Shown one piece after another: positions 1 to 5,429 of a stretch of DNA of 5,429 nucleotides (positions within the stretch are counted from its first letter, which is position 1; the number at the start of each line of letters is the position of its first letter). The translations under genes were made by a program, and so were the position numbers. Source of the stretch: a bacterium (GTDB lineage: Bacteria; Bdellovibrionota; Bdellovibrionia; Bdellovibrionales; UBA1609); NCBI GenBank assembly GCA_021784635.1, contig JAJYHS010000039.1, forward strand, positions 1 through 5,429, given 5' to 3'. The notes under the pieces are model-generated. The model was not told where the DNA came from. It saw nothing but the letters and a program-made list of their open reading frames with translations, and made no database searches.

Positions 1-1150
1 ATTTGCCCGTCTTGCGCGCATAGGCGGACGCAGTGTACGTTGTTACAAAAAGCGGTGCGGTCACCAGTAAACCAAATGAATAGAGCATAGTATTGCCGAC
101 GGAGCTTAATCCGGGGACCGTCGCGACGGCACGCCAAAATCCGCCCCAACCAACCGCCAAAGTTTCGAGCTGATAGCGAAGAAGTTCAGATATCTCACCG
201 CGAGCAAATGATTTGCCAAGCATAACTTGCGTTAGCCCAAAGGCCAAATATCCACCCGTATTGGTCACCCAACTGCTGCGAATCATTTGCGCGATCCCCG
301 GCGGCGCGACGCCAAACCGACGAAGCGCAACCACACCAACGCCGTATAGTAAAAGCGTATAGCCCCAGTTTACTAAATAATTCCAAACGTGGGCGCGTGT
401 GACGCCACGAATGGAATCAAGAAAGCGATTGAGCAAATGCGCCGTTCCGGCAAAATCGCGCGTTTGTTCGTTAAAACGCCACGGAATGAGACTTTGGTCT
501 TGAACCCACAATTTATTCCACTGCGCACTGAAAGCAGAAAATTGAACCTCAAGTCCTAAAACTGTGAACGCACGCGCGAGACTTGCGGCTAATTCACCAG
601 TTGAAGCCTGTAGTCGGCCGAGTCCCGCTTCGAAAAGCGTAACGGCAAAACCCATCAACGGAAATATGGTAGCACGCGCATGCACCCACTCCTTATAAGC
701 CGCAGCCTGATCGGGCAATGGTTGAGTCAACGGCGGGAGTGAGGGATCCACAATACCGTTAAACTGAATAAAATCGATCCCAGAAAGTGACAATTGCTGA
801 TTTGCAAACGTAATCATTCGTTGCGCATTTACAGGGATTCGAACGTCGATCACTTCAACGCTGCCGTGATTTTTTTTAAAAAAATATTGGCGCAGCGGCC
901 CTAAATTAAGTCCAGCCTCCGCTTGCTGTCGCAAAAATGTCGAAAGTGTCTGTGTCCCGTATTGTTTGAGTGTTTGATCCAATTCTCGTTTCAACTCAGC
1001 AGCACTTTGTTGAACTGTCGGCAGCTTTTGTTGTACCGTCGAGGGTGTCGATTGCGGCGAAAGCGACCACGCCGGGATCGCAACGAGCCCAGCGCAAATA
1101 AAAGTGATTACCGTCTTAGCGAAGCGCATAACCGAATCGCTCATAATCAT
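1..1150 (-). CDS. Exported/membrane protein of unknown function, 3' end outside the window
   Basis: An uninterrupted reading frame of 383 codons runs leftward from ATG at 1150-1148 and leaves the window without a stop, so the C terminus is missing. I do not recognise the family. The N terminus looks like a Sec signal peptide: a short basic stretch (RFAK, residues 9-12), a hydrophobic core (about 13-27), and a possible signal peptidase I site after AWS (27-29). A Gln/Ser/Thr-rich, probably helical region follows (about 33-80), then a mixed soluble part. Hydrophobic segments at about 256-276 and 354-374, with a weaker one near 299-312, suggest a membrane-anchored C-terminal half. ATG codons at residues 1, 3 and 8 are all possible starts. 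An in-frame TGA lies just upstream of the first, and none has a good Shine-Dalgarno. Residue 8 (1131-1129) gives the most typical signal peptide. It is divergent from the fusion gene. Coding status is well supported by length and signal peptide; function is unknown. Confidence 0.8.
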   Translation of the reverse strand, partial: MIMSDSVMRFAKTVITFICAGLVAIPAWSLSPQSTPSTVQQKLPTVQQSAAELKRELDQTLKQYGTQTLSTFLRQQAEAGLNLGPLRQYFFKKNHGSVEVIDVRIPVNAQRMITFANQQLSLSGIDFIQFNGIVDPSLPPLTQPLPDQAAAYKEWVHARATIFPLMGFAVTLFEAGLGRLQASTGELAASLARAFTVLGLEVQFSAFSAQWNKLWVQDQSLIPWRFNEQTRDFAGTAHLLNRFLDSIRGVTRAHVWNYLVNWGYTLLLYGVGVVALRRFGVAPPGIAQMIRSSWVTNTGGYLAFGLTQVMLGKSFARGEISELLRYQLETLAVGWGGFWRAVATVPGLSSVGNTMLYSFGLLVTAPLFVTTYTASAYARKTGK

Positions 1151-1174
1151 ACAATTATTCAATTTTCATTCCAA
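1146..1174 (-). promoter_or_regulatory. Candidate sigma-70-type promoter for the leftward membrane-protein gene
   Basis: On the minus strand TTGGAA (1174-1169, 4/6 to the -35 consensus) is followed after exactly 17 bp by TATGAT (1151-1146, 5/6 to the -10 consensus). The -10 box overlaps the first possible ATG. If real, transcription would start near 1139 and translation would have to use the ATG at 1131-1129, with a very short leader. The area is AT-rich, so a chance match is quite possible. Confidence 0.3.
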
Positions 1175-1246
1175 TCGGGCGCGGCCAATGCGCAACGATC
1201 ACCGTGCCTAACGGCAACATTCATTAGGGAAGTTCACCACGTCTCG

Positions 1247-1277
1247 ATGACAAAATATCCCACCGATCATTTATAAT
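1247..1277 (+). promoter_or_regulatory. Candidate sigma-70-type promoter for the fusion gene
   Basis: A perfect TATAAT (1272-1277) lies about 80 bp upstream of the fusion-gene start. ATGACA (1247-1252, 5/6 to TTGACA) sits upstream with a 19-bp spacer, longer than the ideal 17. The untranslated leader would be about 70 nt. I see no convincing activator palindrome next to it. The -10 match is the strongest in this intergenic region; the long spacer could mean a regulated or weak promoter. Confidence 0.45.
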
Positions 1278-1339
1278 GTTTATTTGACGACACCTTAAAC
1301 CGCATAGTGGGAAGCTTAGAAGATAATCCGGTATTGCCT

Positions 1340-1345
1340 GAGGAG
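1340..1345 (+). promoter_or_regulatory. Ribosome binding site of the fusion gene
   Basis: GAGGAG lies 10 nt before the ATG at 1356-1358. It supports this start, and the encoded N terminus (MIFKDRHEAG) matches where PRTase domains of this type usually begin. Confidence 0.7.
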
Positions 1346-1355
1346 CGACAACGCG

Positions 1356-3959
1356 ATGATCTTCAAAGATCGGCACGAAGCCGGAAAGCTTTTAGCTCGC
1401 AAATTAAAAGATGCACACGATTGGGCCGATGCTTGTATTCTCGCCCTACCAAAAGGAGGCGTGCCCGTCGCATGGGAAGTCTCTCAAGAACTCAAAGCTC
1501 CTCTTGATCTTTTGTTTGTAAAAAAAATTGGTTTTCCGGGTCAAGAGGAGCTCGCCATCGGTGCGGTTTCAGAAGACGGCGAAGTTATTTGGCTTGAAGA
1601 AATGCCACACGTCAAACGTGAACCGCTGGCTGTTCGCGCCAAAAAGGAGCTCGCCGCTAAGACGGAACAATGGCGACGCCTTCAACCCGCGTTGCCCATT
1701 CGAGATCAAACCGCGATTATAGTCGACGACGGCCTGGCCACAGGCGCGACAATGAAAGCCGCCATTCAGCTCGTAAAAAAGCGGGGCGCAAAACGTGTCG
1801 TTGTTGCCGTACCAGTCGCCGCCACTACAATTATCAAAGAAATTCGTCAAATCGCTGACGAATTGTTTATCTTAGCTGAGCCCACTCCATTTTTTTCAGT
1901 CGGCCAGTGGTACGAAGATTTTGAACAAGTCAGCGACGAGCAGGTCGAAAATCTTTTGAAAGGCAAAAACGGTCACGCGAGCATTCGCGATGTCGTGGTA
2001 AACCTTGAAGGGACCGAGCTGCCCGGATCACTGGCTATTCCAGAGAAAGCAACAGGCGTCGTGATTTTTGCTCACGGCAGCGGGAGCAGTCACAAAAGCC
2101 CGCGTAATCAAAAAGTCTCGAAGGCGCTCAATGACCGGGGATTTGCAACGCTCCTTTTTGACCTATTAACCGATCGTGAGGCGCAATACCGTCCCAATGT
2201 TTTCAACATCGATCTTCTCGCTGAACGACTCCAACACGCAACACATTGGGTGAGGTCAATCGGCGAACTTAAAAATCTGCCCGTTGGCTATTTTGGCGCA
2301 AGCACCGGAGCCGCCGCAGCGCTGACTGCTGCCGCAAATACGCCAGGCATTCGCTCAGTTGTAAGTCGCGGCGGTCGGCCCGATATGGCGGCAAAAGATT
2401 TACCGGCAATCAAAATTCCCGTGTTATTGATTGTAGGCGGCGATGATCATGAAGTGATCACGCTCAACGAAAAGGCGAAGCAGTCGCTTTCTAATGCTCG
2501 AATTTCAATTATACCGGGGGCTGGTCATCTGTTCGAAGAACCGGGCACACTGGATGAAGTCATCGAACTTGCAACCGATTGGTTTCATCAGACTCTCCGC
2601 GAAGATTCGCAGCATATTGATGTTCAACCGCACAACGAATTGGTCAATGTGACAAAAAAATTGGCAAATCCCATGTTGAGCGAAGAATCAATTCACGACT
2701 TTGCGGGTGAAATTGCAAAATATCCGATCGTGATGCTCGGCGAGGCGACGCACGGGACCGAAGAATTCTATGAAATGCGGCAAAAAATATCGCGCGAACT
2801 GATAGCGCACTACGGTTTTAAATTTGTCGCAGTTGAGGGCGATTGGCCGGATTGCGATCAACTGAATCAATATGTTCAAGCCGGTCACGGCGGCTCGGCC
2901 GCTGAAATCATGAGCCACTTCAAGCGCTGGCCAAGCTGGATGTGGGCGAATACACAAACGGCGGAATTTATTGAGTGGCTCAAAGGCCGCAACACCGGCT
3001 TTTACGGTCTTGACGTCTATTCGCTTTTTGAATCGATGGATCTTTTAAAAAAATATGCGGACAAAATTTCAACTGAAACACGCGAGCGGGTCACTGAAGC
3101 GTTTTCGTGTTTCGAGTCCTTTCATCGCGATGAAATTGCGTACGCTCGATCACTAATGAAACTTCCGACCGGGTGCACGGCCGAGGTAACTAAAAGTCTG
3201 CGGGCAATTTTGCGGCTGCGTATCGAGCAAACTAAACTTCGGCAAAGTGAACTCTTTAATTTACGCCAAAACGCCAAAATTATGAACAATGCGGATCGCT
3301 ACTATCGGGCCATGATCGAAGGCGACACTCAGTCTTGGAACATCCGCGACGAGCACATGCTCGAGACACTTGACTCGCTCATGCGTATGCATGGCCCCGG
3401 CGCTAAAGGAATCGTCTGGGCGCACAATACCCATATTGGCGACTATCACGCAACTGACATGGCTCAAGCCGGTTATGTGAACCTCGGCGGTTTGGCTCGC
3501 GAAAAATGGGGCGTAGAAAACGTTTGTCTTGTCGGCTTTGGAACATACGAGGGGAACGTCCTGGCCGGTCGTGCCTGGGGCGCCAAACCGGAAATTATGA
3601 AACTACCGCCGGCGCCGGTCGGCACACTTGAAGCTTATTTACATCAAGTTGCGCAAGACATTCATTCTTCAACATTTTTTGTCTCATTTGATTTTGCCGC
3701 CAGAAAAGCCGATTCTTCGCACGCCCCCTTGCCAAGCGAACAACATGCGACCCCGGTACTGGCGTTGCCTCATGGCCACCGCGCAGTGGGAGTGGTCTAT
3801 CAAGGCGCGCACGAATCGCGCCGAGGCCAATACGTACCGACAAAATGGTCGGAGCGATATGATCGGTTCATTTTCATTGATAAAACGACCGCCCTAAGAG
3901 CACTGCCCAGTGCCCTCGAAAAGGGATTGCTCCCCGAAACATGGCCCGCAAGTTTTTAA
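1356..3959 (+). CDS. Phosphoribosyltransferase / dienelactone hydrolase / erythromycin esterase-like triple-domain protein
   Basis: An 867-residue, probably cytosolic protein without signal peptide or membrane segment; three enzyme domains are visible. Residues about 1-205 are a type I phosphoribosyltransferase: LPKGGVPVA (31-39) fits the pyrophosphate loop, and IIVDDGLATGAT (121-132, acidic pair D124/D125) is the PRPP-binding motif. Residues about 210-415 are a dienelactone-hydrolase-like alpha/beta hydrolase: HGSGSS oxyanion loop (240-245), nucleophile S316 in GASTG, likely acid D363 or D364, and H391 in GAGH. Residues about 440-845 match the erythromycin esterase (EreA/EreB, succinoglycan-biosynthesis-like) family: E463 and H466 in GEATHG, E494 in VEGDW, and H690/H693 in WAHNTH correspond to the family's essential Glu and His residues. 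Two-domain relatives (PRTase-DLH, PRTase-Ere) occur in mycobacteria as Rv0571c and Rv2030c of the DosR regulon. True substrates are unknown, and macrolide resistance should not be assumed. The 3' end overlaps the convergent kinase gene by 66 bp. No frameshift or missing catalytic residue is seen. Confidence 0.93.
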   Translation: MIFKDRHEAGKLLARKLKDAHDWADACILALPKGGVPVAWEVSQELKAPLDLLFVKKIGFPGQEELAIGAVSEDGEVIWLEEMPHVKREPLAVRAKKELAAKTEQWRRLQPALPIRDQTAIIVDDGLATGATMKAAIQLVKKRGAKRVVVAVPVAATTIIKEIRQIADELFILAEPTPFFSVGQWYEDFEQVSDEQVENLLKGKNGHASIRDVVVNLEGTELPGSLAIPEKATGVVIFAHGSGSSHKSPRNQKVSKALNDRGFATLLFDLLTDREAQYRPNVFNIDLLAERLQHATHWVRSIGELKNLPVGYFGASTGAAAALTAAANTPGIRSVVSRGGRPDMAAKDLPAIKIPVLLIVGGDDHEVITLNEKAKQSLSNARISIIPGAGHLFEEPGTLDEVIELATDWFHQTLREDSQHIDVQPHNELVNVTKKLANPMLSEESIHDFAGEIAKYPIVMLGEATHGTEEFYEMRQKISRELIAHYGFKFVAVEGDWPDCDQLNQYVQAGHGGSAAEIMSHFKRWPSWMWANTQTAEFIEWLKGRNTGFYGLDVYSLFESMDLLKKYADKISTETRERVTEAFSCFESFHRDEIAYARSLMKLPTGCTAEVTKSLRAILRLRIEQTKLRQSELFNLRQNAKIMNNADRYYRAMIEGDTQSWNIRDEHMLETLDSLMRMHGPGAKGIVWAHNTHIGDYHATDMAQAGYVNLGGLAREKWGVENVCLVGFGTYEGNVLAGRAWGAKPEIMKLPPAPVGTLEAYLHQVAQDIHSSTFFVSFDFAARKADSSHAPLPSEQHATPVLALPHGHRAVGVVYQGAHESRRGQYVPTKWSERYDRFIFIDKTTALRALPSALEKGLLPETWPASF

Positions 3960-5129
3960 TTTCGAATCTTGCGCGAGCGACATTCCAGCCGCGAGCGGCA
4001 AGGTGAGAACAAACGTACTGCCCACGCCCGGTGCGCTATTTGCGAGATCAAGGCGACCTCCTAGAGCGCTTGCCATTTGCCGTGAAAGTTCAAGCCCAAG
4101 CCCGGTGCCGTGACTCTGACTCGAATTTCGTGCGAGCAATTGATAATAAGGGCGAAATAGCTTTTCTTGTTCTTCGATTGAGATTCCGATACCTGTGTCA
4201 CTGACTGCGATTTCAACAGATGCTTCGTGCCGCTTACACTTTACCGAAATTGAACCCGACTTCGTAAATTTGGTTGCGTTACTGATCAGGTTGAGCAATA
4301 TTTGGCGCAGGTGTTGACGGTCGCTCTCGATTTCGATCGGCATGCAGAAACCTTCAAGGTTAAATTTCAAACCTTTTGCTTCGACGCCCGGGCGCATAAG
4401 TTCCGTGACCTGCTCAATAGCCGACGTCAGATCAAATTTCGCTTTAGTAAATTGTCCGCAGCCAGCTTCGATTTTCGATAAATCAAGAAAATCGTTAATA
4501 ATCTCAAGCAAATGCTGGCTGTTGCGCTCGACCACTTGTAAACATCGATTTTTTTCTTCAAGAGTTTGTGCGTCTTCAAGCCCGATACTAATGTACCCGA
4601 GTATGGCCGTAAGCGGAGTTCGCAACTCATGATTTATCTTTGCTAAAACCCGAGTTTTGAGCGCCGCTGTGTCTTGCGTTGCTCGCGCTTCGGCTCGCAT
4701 TTTTCCCGCTTCTTTGATTTTCTCCAGATCTCTCACGCGTTTGATATTATAACGGATCGACCGGTCCAAACACTTAATGCAATCTGAGTTCAGTGAACTT
4801 TTCGATACGAAATCAGCCGCACCGCTCGCCATAATTTCGCCTTCAATTTTTCGGTCATCAATAGCGGTTAAAAAAATCATCGGGCGCGCCAATTTATACG
4901 ATTGAAGCTCTTGGAGCAATTCAGCTCCCGTTTTGCCGTCGAGTAAATAATCAATTAGATAAACATCTGCGTCTTGTTTGAGTATCTCATTTTTTGCCAC
5001 AGCGAAATTATTGACCCATTCTACGGCACAGGACGATCCGTACAATTCGCGCAAATGGTTGCGCACAAGATGAAAGTCATCTGCGTCATCGTCTACCATG
5101 ACCACCCGACTGGGGACACAAGACCACAT
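3894..5129 (-). CDS. Soluble hybrid histidine kinase, REC-HisKA-HATPase
   Basis: A 411-residue signal-transduction kinase. Residues about 8-125 are a receiver domain: acidic pocket D13-D15, phospho-acceptor D60 (LIDYLLDG), T88 (FLTA) and K110 (VSKSS). A charged, probably coiled-coil linker (about 125-160) leads to the HisKA dimerisation domain with the autophosphorylation H-box NHELRTP (H167). The HATPase_c domain follows: N-box with N280 and N284, G1 box DTGIGI (311-316), F-box LFRPY (324-328) and G2 box GTGLGL (341-346), ending near residue 378. There is no signal peptide, membrane segment or DNA-binding output domain, so it is cytosolic and must pass signal to or from another protein by phosphorelay; no partner is in the window. 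Start ATG 5129 is chosen for its strong GGAGGT at 5 nt. The last ~33 residues lie beyond the kinase fold; 21 of them are encoded opposite the end of the fusion gene. CxxC pairs occur at C117/C120 and C394/C397. Confidence 0.95.
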   Translation of the reverse strand: MWSCVPSRVVMVDDDADDFHLVRNHLRELYGSSCAVEWVNNFAVAKNEILKQDADVYLIDYLLDGKTGAELLQELQSYKLARPMIFLTAIDDRKIEGEIMASGAADFVSKSSLNSDCIKCLDRSIRYNIKRVRDLEKIKEAGKMRAEARATQDTAALKTRVLAKINHELRTPLTAILGYISIGLEDAQTLEEKNRCLQVVERNSQHLLEIINDFLDLSKIEAGCGQFTKAKFDLTSAIEQVTELMRPGVEAKGLKFNLEGFCMPIEIESDRQHLRQILLNLISNATKFTKSGSISVKCKRHEASVEIAVSDTGIGISIEEQEKLFRPYYQLLARNSSQSHGTGLGLELSRQMASALGGRLDLANSAPGVGSTFVLTLPLAAGMSLAQDSKLKTCGPCFGEQSLFEGTGQCS

Positions 5130-5134
5130 CGCAC

Positions 5135-5140
5135 ACCTCC
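5135..5140 (-). promoter_or_regulatory. Ribosome binding site of the histidine kinase gene
   Basis: Minus-strand GGAGGT lies 5 nt before the ATG at 5129-5127. This full anti-Shine-Dalgarno match decides the start in favour of this ATG over the ATG at codon 11. Confidence 0.8.
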
Positions 5141-5175
5141 GCCGTAAGTTTCTTAAAGCACTTAATGGGAGGGTT

Positions 5176-5191
5176 AGCAGTATCTATGCCA
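5176..5191 (-). promoter_or_regulatory. Candidate sigma-54 (-24/-12) promoter for the histidine kinase gene
   Basis: On the minus strand TGGCATAGATACTGCT matches the sigma-54 consensus TGGCACG-N4-TTGCW, with TGGCA and TGCT conserved and the GG and GC dinucleotides at the required -24/-12 spacing. The predicted start near 5166 leaves a leader of about 36 nt that contains the Shine-Dalgarno. Direct repeats about 70-110 bp upstream lie in or near the usual range for enhancer-binding-protein sites. No equally good sigma-70 promoter is seen before this gene. A chance match cannot be excluded. Confidence 0.4.
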
Positions 5192-5213
5192 GCAGATTAG
5201 CTTTAAATTACAG

Positions 5214-5228
5214 TTGCGTAATAGGCAA
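5214..5228. promoter_or_regulatory. Near-perfect 15-bp dyad, likely operator
   Basis: TTGCGTAATAGGCAA reads almost identically on both strands as TTGC-n-TA-n-TA-n-GCAA; 12 of 14 non-central positions are symmetric. It lies between the divergent kinase gene and the YHS-protein gene, centred about 55 bp upstream of the predicted sigma-54 start. Its length and symmetry fit a site for a dimeric helix-turn-helix regulator. Which regulator binds is unknown. Confidence 0.4.
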
Positions 5229-5235
5229 TCTTACG

Positions 5236-5277
5236 GTTAAAGAGACAATTCCGACCCGTTAAGGGCCATTTCGACCC
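5236..5277. repeat. Tandem pair of 20/22-bp imperfect direct repeats
   Basis: Two abutting copies, 5236-5257 (22 bp) and 5258-5277 (20 bp), each begin with GTTAA and end with a TTCCGACCC or TTTCGACCC block; the middle differs. The spacing is about two DNA helical turns. It lies in the divergent regulatory region. It could be a pair of regulator binding sites on one DNA face, or a remnant of an IS21-type transposon end, which also carry short repeated transposase-binding units. No third copy and no transposase gene are visible here. Confidence 0.55.
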
Positions 5278-5381
5278 CCGAATATGAGAGGTAAACAAAA
5301 AGCGTCGTCGTGGGTGAATTTTTTTCTTTACCCTGCACGTCGGTACAACAGCAATGTTTCGTGTTAGACGTACTTGTTTGC

Positions 5382-5387
5382 GAGGAG
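5382..5387 (+). promoter_or_regulatory. Ribosome binding site deciding a TTG start
   Basis: GAGGAG lies 6 nt before TTG at 5394-5396. This spacing favours TTG as the start over the in-frame GTG at 5361-5363, which has no comparable site. Confidence 0.6.
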
Positions 5388-5393
5388 CACATC

Positions 5394-5429
5394 TTGGACT
5401 CAGTTAAAGATCCTGTTTGCGGTATGATG
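5394..5429 (+). CDS. Start of a YHS-domain protein, possibly a heavy-metal (copper) P-type ATPase, cut by the window edge
   Basis: Twelve codons are visible, read from TTG as MDSVKDPVCGMM. The DPVCGM motif is the hallmark start of the YHS domain, a small Cys-containing metal-binding module. In many bacteria this module is the N-terminal domain of copper/heavy-metal translocating P-type ATPases, often preceded by just a few residues as here. It also occurs in small standalone YHS proteins and in other metal enzymes, so the product class remains open. The start is set by GAGGAG 6 nt upstream and by the motif's position. The gene is divergent from the histidine kinase gene and shares its regulatory region. 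Confidence 0.6.
   Translation, partial: MDSVKDPVCGMM

Noticed and set aside
1205..1216. TGCC-TAAC-GGCA inverted repeat as an operator
   Set aside because: A 4-bp arm is common by chance; kept only as a loose comparison with the dyad at 5214-5228.
923..1276. 117-residue plus-strand open frame
   Set aside because: It lies mostly antisense to the signal-peptide region of the leftward gene, has a Cys/Arg-rich, low-plausibility composition and no ribosome binding site.
1284..1308. TTGACG with CATAGT as a second promoter of the fusion gene
   Set aside because: The spacer is only 13 bp and the -10 match is poor.
2690..3890. Calling the esterase domain a macrolide resistance determinant
   Set aside because: The family motifs are present, but most erythromycin-esterase-like proteins fused to PRTase are not linked to macrolide resistance, and nothing else here suggests a resistance context.
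3988..3999. GCCGC-GA-GCGGC hairpin just after the fusion-gene stop as a terminator
   Set aside because: The stem is short, there is no T run on either strand, and the bases are codons of the kinase (Leu-Ala-Ala-Gly region).
3910..4113. 67-residue plus-strand open frame after the fusion gene
   Set aside because: It is antisense to the HATPase G2 box and C terminus of the kinase, whose motifs are unmistakable.
5284..5367. 27-codon plus-strand open frame (MRGKQKASSW...)
   Set aside because: No Shine-Dalgarno precedes the ATG, no motif is visible, and it lies in the regulatory region just before the YHS gene; probably chance.

Overview
The window suggests a Gram-negative bacterium, possibly a proteobacterium or Bdellovibrio-like lineage. 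The evidence is a balanced base composition by eye, AGGAG/GGAGGT-type ribosome binding sites, a Sec-type signal peptide, a sigma-54-like promoter and a REC/HisKA hybrid kinase. No marker gene fixes the taxonomy. I see no tRNA, rRNA, CRISPR array or complete insertion sequence.

Layout: (1) 1-1150, minus strand: the N-terminal 383 residues of an unrecognised exported or membrane protein that runs off the left edge. (2) 1151-1355: a divergent intergenic region with a perfect TATAAT -10 for the plus-strand gene and a weaker candidate promoter for the minus-strand gene. (3) 1356-3959, plus strand: an 867-residue triple fusion of type I phosphoribosyltransferase, dienelactone-hydrolase-like alpha/beta hydrolase and erythromycin-esterase-like domain, with the key residues of all three present. 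(4) 3894-5129, minus strand: a soluble REC-HisKA-HATPase histidine kinase whose 3' end overlaps the 3' end of the fusion gene by 66 bp. (5) 5130-5393: a divergent regulatory region holding a strong Shine-Dalgarno, a sigma-54-like -24/-12 element, a near-perfect 15-bp dyad and a tandem pair of 20/22-bp imperfect repeats. (6) 5394-5429, plus strand: the first 12 codons of a gene starting with TTG and encoding a DPVCGM motif, typical of YHS domains and often found at the N terminus of copper/heavy-metal P-type ATPases.

How they may work together (inference): PRTase-DLH and PRTase-Ere two-domain proteins are known from the dormancy/hypoxia (DosR) regulon of Mycobacterium tuberculosis (Rv0571c and Rv2030c). 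Here both combinations are merged in one polypeptide, beside a sensor kinase and a probable metal-related gene. This looks like part of a stress or metal/redox response island. The substrates of the fusion enzyme and the signal sensed by the kinase cannot be read from the sequence.
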